This document shows positions 57,983 through 64,000 of a stretch of 64,000 nt of DNA, one piece after another. The stretch is from Micromonospora rubida (GTDB lineage: Bacteria > Actinomycetota > Actinomycetes > Mycobacteriales > Micromonosporaceae), in contig NZ_JAAALO010000011.1 in NCBI RefSeq assembly GCF_009908295.1, positions 81,583 to 145,582 on the forward strand, read 5' to 3'. Position 1 is the first letter of the stretch. Each line of letters starts with the position of its first letter. Made by a program: the position numbers and the translations under genes. Below the pieces are notes generated by a model. That model ran no database searches. It was not told the origin of the DNA and saw only the letters and a list, made by a program, of their open reading frames with translations.

Positions 57983-59095
57983 GTGACCCGTTCCCGTACG
58001 GCCGCGCTGCTCACCGCGGTCGCCACCCTCGCCGCAGGCGCCGTCGCCCTGGTGGCCGGCCCCGACCCCGCCGCCGCCCACGGCACCCCGATGACCCCCG
58101 GCAGCCGGACCTACCTGTGCTGGAAGGACGGCCTCAGCCCCACCGGCGAGATCAAGCCGATCAACCCGGCCTGCACGGCGGCGGTCGCCCAGAGCGGGGC
58201 GAACTCGCTGTACAACTGGTTCAGCGTGCTGCGCTCCGATGCCGGCGGCCGGACCGTCGGCTTCATCCCCGACGGCAAGCTGTGCAGCGGCGGCAACCCC
58301 GGCTACACCGGGTACGACCTGGCCCGCACCGACTGGCCGCTGACCCACCTGACCGCCGGGGCCCAGCACAACTTCAAGTACAGCAACTGGGCCCACCACC
58401 CGGGCACCTTCTACTTCTACGTGACGAAGGACAGTTGGAGCCCGACCCGGCCGCTGGCCTGGGGCGACCTGGAGGAGCAGCCCTTCCTCACGGTGACCAA
58501 CCCGCCGCAGAACGGCGGCGTGGGCACCAACGAGGGGCACTACTACTTCAGCGGCAACCTGCCGTCGAACAAGAGCGGCCGGCACATCATCTACTCGCGC
58601 TGGGTCCGCTCGGACAGCCAGGAGAACTTCTTCGCCTGCTCCGACGTGGCCTTCGACGGGGGAAACGGCGAGGTCACCGGGGTGGGCAACGGCGGCTCGC
58701 CCAACCCGACCACCCCGCCGCCGAGCCCGACGACTCCCCCGCCGAGCCCCACCAGCCCCCCGCCGAGCCCGACCACCCCGCCGCCGCACAGCGGGGACTG
58801 CATGGCGGTCTACAAGGTGGTCAACGCCTGGTCCGGCGGGTTCCAGGGCGAGGTCACGATCATGAACCACGGCGCGACGCCGTTCGCCGGCTGGAAGGCG
58901 ACCCTGGTCTGGCCCAGCGGTCAGACGGTCACCAGCCTGTGGAGCGGCTCGTACACCACGTCCGGATCGACCACGACGGTGACCAACGCCGCCTGGAACG
59001 GCACGGTCGCCCCGGAGGGGACGACCGCGTTCGGCTTCCTCGCGAACAGCCCCGGGGCGAACGCCCTGCCCACGGTGAGCTGCGCCCGGGCGTGA
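57983..59095 (+). CDS. AA10 lytic polysaccharide monooxygenase with CBM2
   Basis: A 370-residue secreted copper enzyme. The signal peptide ends at PAAA so that mature residue 1 is His33 (AAAHGTPMTPGSRTYLCW); with the second histidine in YSNWAHHPGTFYFYVT it forms the copper histidine brace of AA10 enzymes. The catalytic domain runs to about residue 225, followed by a linker of repeated PTTPPPSP units and a C-terminal CBM2 carbohydrate-binding module (AVYKVVNAWSGGFQGEVTIM through ALPTVSC). It cleaves chitin or cellulose chains oxidatively. The GTG at 57983 has AGGAG six bases upstream. Together with the two amino-sugar importers it suggests chitin use. Confidence 0.92.
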   Translation: MTRSRTAALLTAVATLAAGAVALVAGPDPAAAHGTPMTPGSRTYLCWKDGLSPTGEIKPINPACTAAVAQSGANSLYNWFSVLRSDAGGRTVGFIPDGKLCSGGNPGYTGYDLARTDWPLTHLTAGAQHNFKYSNWAHHPGTFYFYVTKDSWSPTRPLAWGDLEEQPFLTVTNPPQNGGVGTNEGHYYFSGNLPSNKSGRHIIYSRWVRSDSQENFFACSDVAFDGGNGEVTGVGNGGSPNPTTPPPSPTTPPPSPTSPPPSPTTPPPHSGDCMAVYKVVNAWSGGFQGEVTIMNHGATPFAGWKATLVWPSGQTVTSLWSGSYTTSGSTTTVTNAAWNGTVAPEGTTAFGFLANSPGANALPTVSCARA

Positions 59096-59114
59096 CCCCG
59101 CCCGGGTGAGCGGA

Positions 59115-59141
59115 GCCCCCTGCCACGCGGCGGCAGGGGGC
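59115..59141. terminator. bidirectional terminator
   Basis: GCCCCCTGCC (59115-59124) and GGCAGGGGGC (59132-59141) are perfect 10-base arms with a 7-base loop, midway between the stops of the convergent monooxygenase and asparagine synthase genes. Confidence 0.7.
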
Positions 59142-59153
59142 GTCCGCGCCTAC

Positions 59154-61115
59154 TCAGCGGACCATGGAGCCGACCACCGGCTTGGTCAGCAGCGCGGACT
59201 GGTTGCGCTGGATGCCCGGGTCGAGCGTCTTCGCCACGAAGATCGCGTGCCAGATGCAGAAGATCAACACCGTCCACACCTTGCGGGAGTGGTCGGCCTC
59301 CTCCCGCTTGTGCTCCTCCAGCAGCCGCATCGCGTACGACAGGTCGATCAGCTCGCCCGCGCCCGAGTTGGAGATCACCCAGCGGGCCCACTCGTACATC
59401 TCGCCGCGCAGCCACACCCGGGTCGGGGTGGGGAAGCCGAGCTTCTTGCGGTTGACGATGGCCGGGGGCACCACGCCCTGGAGGGCCTGGCGCATGGCGT
59501 ACTTGGTGGCGTCGGAGCGCGGCGGGAGCCTCAGGTCCACCGGGATGGTGGCCGCCACGTCGAACACCGCCCGGTCCAGGAACGGCACCCGGACCTCCAG
59601 CGAGTGCGCCATCGAGATCCGGTCGGCCTTGACCAGGATGTCGCCGCGCAGCCAGGTGTACAGGTCGACGTACTGCATCTTGGTGACGTCGTCGAGCTCC
59701 GTGCACTCGGCGTAGATCGGGGCGGTGACGTCGGTGTAGCGCACCGAGGGGTCGTAGCGGCGCATCAGGTGCTGCTTCTCCTCCTCGGTAAACATCCGGG
59801 CGTTGCCGTAGTAGCGCTGCTCGATCGGGGTGGTGCCGCGCTCCAGGAAGCTCTTGCCCTTCACCCCCTGCGGGATGGCCTTGGAGACCGCGCGCAGGCC
59901 CTTCTGCACCCCGCCGGGCAGGCCGTTGACCGTGCCGAGGGAGAGCGGCTCCCGGTAGATGGTGTAACCGCCGAAGAACTCGTCGGCGCCCTCGCCGGAG
60001 AGGACCACGGTGACGTGCTCGGCGGCCTTCTTCGCCACGAAGTACAGCGGCACCAGCGCCGGGTCGGCGACCGGGTCGTCCAGGTGCCAGACGATCTTCG
60101 GCAGCGCGTCGATCATGTCCTGCGGCCCGATCTTGGTGGGCATGATGGTCACGTCGAGGTGCCGGGCCGACTCCTGGGCCACGTCGATCTCCGAGTACCC
60201 GGGAACGTCGTAGCCGACGGTGAAGGTGAGGATGTTCGGGTTGAACTCGCGGGCCAGGGCGACCACGGCGGTGGAGTCGATGCCGCTGGACAGGAACGAG
60301 CCGACCGGCACGTCCGAGCGCATGTGCACCCGGACGCTCTCGCGCAGCGTCTCCCGGATCTCGTGGTAGAGCCGCTGCTCGTCGCTGACCGGGGCCGGCC
60401 GGAACACCGGCCGGTACCACCGGCGCACGTCGATCCGGCCGCCCGGGGTCCAGGTCAGGTACTCCCCCGAGCCGATCCGGTTGATCCCCCGGTGCAGGGT
60501 GCCGGGCTCCGGGACGTACTGGAGGGTCAGGTAGTGGCTCAGGTTCGCCGGGTCGATCCCGGCGTCCCCGGCGTACGCGGACTGCGCGAACGGCAGCAGC
60601 GCCTTCTTCTCCGACGCGAGGTAGAGCCCGTCGGCGGTCTCCAGGTAGTGCAGCGGCTTGATGCCGAAGTAGTCGCGGGCGCCGAACGCGCGGCGCTCCT
60701 GCCGGTCCCAGATCACGAACGCGAACATGCCGCGCAGCCGGGTGAGCACCTGCTCGCCCCAGAAGTGGTAGCCGGCGACGATCACCTCGCCGTCGCCGGC
60801 GGTGGCGAACTGGGCCCCGTAGGTGCGCACCAGCTCGTCGCGTAGCTCGATGTAGTTGTAGATCTCGCCGTTGAAGGTCAGCAGGTAACGCCCGCCCGCG
60901 TACGGCAGCGGCTCGTGGCTGGACGCCACGTCGATGATCGCGAGCCGCTTGTGCCCGAACACCCCGTCCGCGTACTGGCCGGTCGCGTCGCCGACCACCT
61001 CGACACCTGTCTCGTCCGGTCCGCGGTGGTGCAGGCACTCCAACGCCCCCGCGATGTGGTCGCGGTGGGCGGCGGCGTTGCCGTTCGCGCTGAAGAAGGC
61101 CAGGAGTCCGCACAT
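59154..61115 (-). CDS. asnB: asparagine synthase (glutamine-hydrolysing)
   Basis: A 653-residue AsnB. Met-Cys2 starts the glutaminase domain (MCGLLAFFSANG; Cys2 is the N-terminal nucleophile), with HHRGPDE and FNGEIYNYIELRDEL. The synthase half has the pyrophosphatase loop FLSSGIDSTAVVALA and SGEGADEFFGGYTIYREP. It makes asparagine from aspartate and glutamine, or could amidate another carboxylate in some actinomycetes. The ATG at 61115 is chosen because the nucleophile must follow it and GGAAAG is nine bases upstream; an ATG three codons earlier would bury the cysteine. It is divergent from the aminopeptidase gene. Confidence 0.9.
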   Translation of the reverse strand: MCGLLAFFSANGNAAAHRDHIAGALECLHHRGPDETGVEVVGDATGQYADGVFGHKRLAIIDVASSHEPLPYAGGRYLLTFNGEIYNYIELRDELVRTYGAQFATAGDGEVIVAGYHFWGEQVLTRLRGMFAFVIWDRQERRAFGARDYFGIKPLHYLETADGLYLASEKKALLPFAQSAYAGDAGIDPANLSHYLTLQYVPEPGTLHRGINRIGSGEYLTWTPGGRIDVRRWYRPVFRPAPVSDEQRLYHEIRETLRESVRVHMRSDVPVGSFLSSGIDSTAVVALAREFNPNILTFTVGYDVPGYSEIDVAQESARHLDVTIMPTKIGPQDMIDALPKIVWHLDDPVADPALVPLYFVAKKAAEHVTVVLSGEGADEFFGGYTIYREPLSLGTVNGLPGGVQKGLRAVSKAIPQGVKGKSFLERGTTPIEQRYYGNARMFTEEEKQHLMRRYDPSVRYTDVTAPIYAECTELDDVTKMQYVDLYTWLRGDILVKADRISMAHSLEVRVPFLDRAVFDVAATIPVDLRLPPRSDATKYAMRQALQGVVPPAIVNRKKLGFPTPTRVWLRGEMYEWARWVISNSGAGELIDLSYAMRLLEEHKREEADHSRKVWTVLIFCIWHAIFVAKTLDPGIQRNQSALLTKPVVGSMVR

Positions 61116-61226
61116 GCCGGTCATCTTTCCACGCGGCCGGGGCGGACGTCGCAGGCACCGCAGGCTCTCCACATCCGCGCGCGCGGGGTACCGTCTGGGC
61201 CAGCGACGTGGCGGAGGGAGCGGATC

Positions 61227-62708
61227 ATGAGCGAGAAGCAAGCGGGCGACCAGCCTGCGGACGGCACCGAGTCACACGACCCGGATTTCCCGGAGGCGTT
61301 CCTGTCGTTCATGCGCGAGGGCTGGCGGGACACCGCCCTTCCGGTCGGCCCCCGGGTGGAGGTCCCGAACCACGCCAAGCGGCGGGCCGCGCTCTCCGCG
61401 GCCTTCCCGGGCGAGACGCTGGTGATCCCCACCGGCGGCGAGAAGGTACGCGCCAACGACACCGACTACCCGTTCCGGCCGGGCAGCGACTTCGCGTACC
61501 TGACCGGCGACCACGACCCGGACGGCGTGCTGGTCCTGCGCCCCAACGGCTCGGGGCACGACGCCACCCTGTACATGCGGCCCCGCTCCTCGCGGGACAA
61601 CGACGAGTTCTTCCGCAGCCGGCACGGCGAGCTGTGGGTGGGCCGGCGGCACACCCTGGCCGAGAAGTCGACCGAGCTGGGCCTGCCCACCGCCGACCTG
61701 ACCGAGCTGGACGCGGCGCTGGCCGAGCTGGCGCCGGGGCGTACCCGGGTGCTGCGCGGCTTCGACGCCGGGGTGGACTCGGCCGTGCGCCCGTACGACG
61801 GGCCGCGCGAGGAGGGGCAGCCCGCCCGGGACCGGGAGCTGGCGATCGCGATCTCCGAGGCCAAGCTGGTCAAGGACGAGTGGGAGATCGCCCAGCTCCA
61901 GGACGCGATCGACGCCACGGTGCGGGGCTTCGAGGACGTGGCCCGGGTGCTGCCCGCCGACCGGGCGGTCTCCGAGCGGCTGCTGGAGGGAATCTTCGCG
62001 CTGCGCGCCCGGCACGACGGCAACGACGTCGGCTACAGCTCGATCGTCGGGGCCGGCGAGCACGGCACGATCCTGCACTGGGTGCACAACCACGGCGTCA
62101 CCCGGCCGGGCGAGCTGCTGCTGATGGACATGGGTGTGGAGAACCGCAACCTCTACACCGCCGACGTGACCCGGGTGCTCCCGGTCGACGGCCGGTTCAC
62201 CCCGTTGCAGCGGCAGGTCTACGACATCGTGTACGCCTCCCAGCAGGCCGGCATCGACTTCATCCGGCCGGGGGTGCAGTTCAAGGACGTCCAGCTGACG
62301 TGCATGCGGGTGCTGGCTGAGGGCCTGGACGACCTGGGCCTGCTGCCGGTGAGCGTGGACGAGGCGATGGACGAGAAGTCGACGATCTACCGCCGGTGGA
62401 CGCTGCACGGCTTCGGGCACATGCTCGGCATCGACGTGCACGACTGCGCGAACGCCCGCAAGGAGATGTACCGCGACGGCGCGCTCGGCGAGGGCTACGT
62501 GCTCACCGTCGAGCCGGGGCTGTACTTCCAGCCGGAGGACGAGCTGGTCCCCGAGGAGCTGCGCGGCATCGGCATCCGGATCGAGGACGACGTGCTGGTG
62601 ACCGCGACCGGCACGGTCAACCTCTCGGCCGGGCTGCCGCGCCGGGCCGACGAGGTGGAGACCTGGCTGGCCGAGCAGCGCGAGGCGGGTCCGCGCCTGC
62701 CCGGCTGA
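61227..62708 (+). CDS. Xaa-Pro aminopeptidase (aminopeptidase P)
   Basis: A 493-residue M24B metallopeptidase. The N-terminal creatinase-like domain has PGETLVIPTGGEKVRANDTD and FRPGSDFAYLTGDHDPDGV. The dimetal site of the pita-bread domain is complete: MDMGVENRNLYTADVTRVLP (two Asp), HGFGHMLGIDVHD (His), TVEPGLYF (Glu) and RIEDDVLV (Glu). It removes an N-terminal residue that precedes proline. The ATG at 61227 follows GGAGGGAG. The -10-like TACCGT at 61189 is shared by the divergent region with asnB. It is followed by a long GC-rich hairpin. Confidence 0.9.
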   Translation: MSEKQAGDQPADGTESHDPDFPEAFLSFMREGWRDTALPVGPRVEVPNHAKRRAALSAAFPGETLVIPTGGEKVRANDTDYPFRPGSDFAYLTGDHDPDGVLVLRPNGSGHDATLYMRPRSSRDNDEFFRSRHGELWVGRRHTLAEKSTELGLPTADLTELDAALAELAPGRTRVLRGFDAGVDSAVRPYDGPREEGQPARDRELAIAISEAKLVKDEWEIAQLQDAIDATVRGFEDVARVLPADRAVSERLLEGIFALRARHDGNDVGYSSIVGAGEHGTILHWVHNHGVTRPGELLLMDMGVENRNLYTADVTRVLPVDGRFTPLQRQVYDIVYASQQAGIDFIRPGVQFKDVQLTCMRVLAEGLDDLGLLPVSVDEAMDEKSTIYRRWTLHGFGHMLGIDVHDCANARKEMYRDGALGEGYVLTVEPGLYFQPEDELVPEELRGIGIRIEDDVLVTATGTVNLSAGLPRRADEVETWLAEQREAGPRLPG

Positions 62709-62727
62709 TCCTCAGGTACGACCCACG

Positions 62728-62787
62728 GCGGGCCCCGCCCCCGGTACGCGACGTTTCGACCGTCGACGCACCGGTGGCGGGGCCCGC
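62728..62787 (+). terminator. 12-bp inverted repeat after the aminopeptidase gene
   Basis: GCGGGCCCCGCC (62728-62739) and GGCGGGGCCCGC (62776-62787) are perfect arms around a 36-base loop, 20 bases beyond the stop codon and followed by TGTTGTTT. The remaining 62788-63003 shows only a CGCCCcttcGGGCGG hairpin near 62950 and the ribosome binding site of the next gene. Confidence 0.55.
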
Positions 62788-63003
62788 TGTTGTTTCCGCC
62801 CTGCGGCACCTTCCCGCACGACTTCGCCCGACTGCGGACTCCCGCCCGATCCGAGCACAATGCGGGGGTTTTTCGGATAAGTCCTCCTCGCGAAGAACCT
62901 TCTCATACGGTGGGGATCAGAAGGCTGCAACCGATTTGTAGCTGGTCGCGCCCCTTCGGGCGGTGCGGCCCCGTCTGATAGCAGGAAAGGGCGGAAGGTT
63001 CTG

Positions 63004-64000
63004 ATGTCCAACGACGAAACGACTCCCGCCGGCGGGGTGCACGCCACCCCGCCGGCGAAACGGCGGCGGGCGCTCTGGGTCGCCACCGGCGTGGCCGGCC
63101 TGACCGGCGTCGTCGGTCTGGCGGCGCTCGGCGGATTGGCCGCCCGCAACGACAAGTCCGACGACGCGAACCGACTGTCGGACCAGCACTCGGCCACCGC
63201 GAAGCAGAACGTCAGCGACGCCGGCCGGGCCGACGAGGAACGCGGCAAGGAGAACGACGGCCAGGATCCCGGCAAGCAGGACGACTGGGACGATGCCGAG
63301 TGGTCCGGCCAGGACGACTGGTCCGGCAAGGACGCCTGGTCCGGCAAGGACCGGGGCGGTCGGGGTGAGCGTGACGAGGAGGGCCGGGTTCGTGAGGTGC
63401 CCTGCGACGACGACGCGCTGGTCGAAGCGGTCGTACGGGCCAACAACGAACTGGGCGGCACCCTGAAGCTCGCCCGGGACTGCAAGTACGAACTCAGCGA
63501 CCACGACCGCAAGAACGGCTCAGCCCTGCCCACGATCCGCCAACGGATCACCATCAAGGGCGACAAGTCCATCATCAAGCGCGACTCCAGCAACGCCTTC
63601 CGCATCTTCACCGTCGGCGAAGGCGGCGAACTCACCCTCAAGGGCATCACCCTCAAGGACGGCAACGCCGCCCGCGAGAAGAAGAAGGACCAAGAACCCT
63701 GGCCCACCCCACCCAAGACCGACACCTCAGCAGTCGGTGAGGCAGCCAGGCCGGGCCCGGCCGCCGCACCGGTGGCCGCCGCGTCGACCCCCGAGACCAC
63801 GCCGGTCGCGCCGGTCGTGCCGGTCGCGCCGGGGATGCCGGGTGAATCGGGTGGAGACACGCCTGACACCTATGACGAGGGTGCCGACGGCGGCGCGATC
63901 CTGGTCAAGCCCGGAGGCAGCGCCTTCCTCGAAGACAGCAACCTGTTCAACAACAACGCCAGCGGCAACGGCGGCGCCATCGCCAACTTCGGCCGCACCT
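63004..64000 (+). CDS. secreted or anchored beta-helix repeat protein, N-terminal part
   Basis: The frame is open from the ATG at 63004 (GGAAGG seven bases upstream) to the window edge, giving 332 codons. Residues 1-20 are cytoplasmic and basic, then a membrane or signal segment (ALWVATGVAGLTGVVGLAAL). Next is an acidic, charged stretch with Trp repeats (DDAEWSGQDDWSGKDAWSGK). From about residue 140 the sequence matches right-handed beta-helix proteins: ALVEAVVRANNELGGTLKLA, then ITIKGDKSIIKRD, GGELTLKGITLKDGNA and DGGAILVKPGG, with NNNASGNGGAIANFG. A Pro/Val-rich insertion (about residues 215-285) splits the helix turns. It is probably a cell-surface protein; function is unknown. Confidence 0.75.
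   Translation, partial: MSNDETTPAGGVHATPPAKRRRALWVATGVAGLTGVVGLAALGGLAARNDKSDDANRLSDQHSATAKQNVSDAGRADEERGKENDGQDPGKQDDWDDAEWSGQDDWSGKDAWSGKDRGGRGERDEEGRVREVPCDDDALVEAVVRANNELGGTLKLARDCKYELSDHDRKNGSALPTIRQRITIKGDKSIIKRDSSNAFRIFTVGEGGELTLKGITLKDGNAAREKKKDQEPWPTPPKTDTSAVGEAARPGPAAAPVAAASTPETTPVAPVVPVAPGMPGESGGDTPDTYDEGADGGAILVKPGGSAFLEDSNLFNNNASGNGGAIANFGRT

Noticed and set aside
1..64000. tRNA, rRNA, prophage or integrated plasmid
   Set aside because: No tRNA-like cloverleaf, rRNA segment, integrase, phage structural or replication-initiator gene was recognised on either strand.

Overview
The window is a stretch of very GC-rich actinobacterial chromosome. Gene families (NgcEFG-type amino-sugar transporters without their own ATPase, DUF3097, DUF6230/DUF6114, a fabG-fabI-hemH cluster, leaderless genes with TANNNT boxes just ahead of the start codon) point to an actinomycete. 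The MurD2/MurL pair, described from Xanthomonas and Micromonospora, makes Micromonosporaceae the best guess. No phage, plasmid, transposase, CRISPR, tRNA or rRNA gene was seen. The content looks like ordinary chromosome with a few small rearrangements and dispersed palindromic repeats.

Layout. 0-2 kb: edge of a TetR gene and a family A DNA polymerase. 2.2-8.5 kb: amino-sugar locus, with a leftward operon rpiR-type regulator, SIS-domain protein, substrate-binding lipoprotein, permease, permease, and a divergent N-acetylglucosamine-type kinase. 8.5-12.7 kb: two secreted proteins of unknown role and a large HTH/NTPase/TPR regulator. 12.8-16.1 kb: a second, paralogous transporter operon. 16.2-20.4 kb: membrane acyltransferase, methylmalonate-semialdehyde dehydrogenase and class III aminotransferase (beta-alanine/valine-type catabolism). 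20.7-25.2 kb: an uncharacterised protein, then a TetR-centred group with a four-cysteine secreted protein, a probable 32-residue peptide, DUF6230 and DUF6114. 25.4-29.4 kb: NAD kinase, and the divergent murD2/murL pair for building the D-glutamate-containing peptidoglycan stem by epimerisation after ligation. 29.5-42 kb: PucR regulator, two beta-lactamase-fold hydrolases, RNA methyltransferase, TPP-dependent oxidase-like enzyme, class A penicillin-binding protein, membrane protein, NfeD/SPFH pair. 42.2-47.7 kb: DUF3097, an uncharacterised protein, NagD-like phosphatase, ferrochelatase, enoyl-ACP reductase, ketoacyl-ACP reductase. 47.7-48.5 kb: about 740 bases with a palindromic repeat, a structured leader-like stretch and a 28-residue membrane peptide. 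48.6-55.4 kb: MoxR/DUF58/VWA operon, a small Cys/His protein with two bacterial PH-domain membrane proteins, PAP2 phosphatase. 55.4-64 kb: thioesterase and metallo-hydrolase, a broken PfkB kinase abutting a truncated NTF2-like gene, a chitin/cellulose-active lytic polysaccharide monooxygenase, asparagine synthase, aminopeptidase P, and the start of a beta-helix surface protein.

Themes. Chitin/amino-sugar use is represented by two transporters, a kinase, a regulator and a monooxygenase. Envelope building is represented by murD2, murL, the class A PBP, asparagine synthase and type II fatty acid synthesis. The most unusual non-coding signals are two families of long dispersed hairpins (2.1 and 42.2 kb; 26.5 and 47.9 kb). 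Each family has compensatory base changes, and in the second family the central loop appears inverted relative to its flanks.
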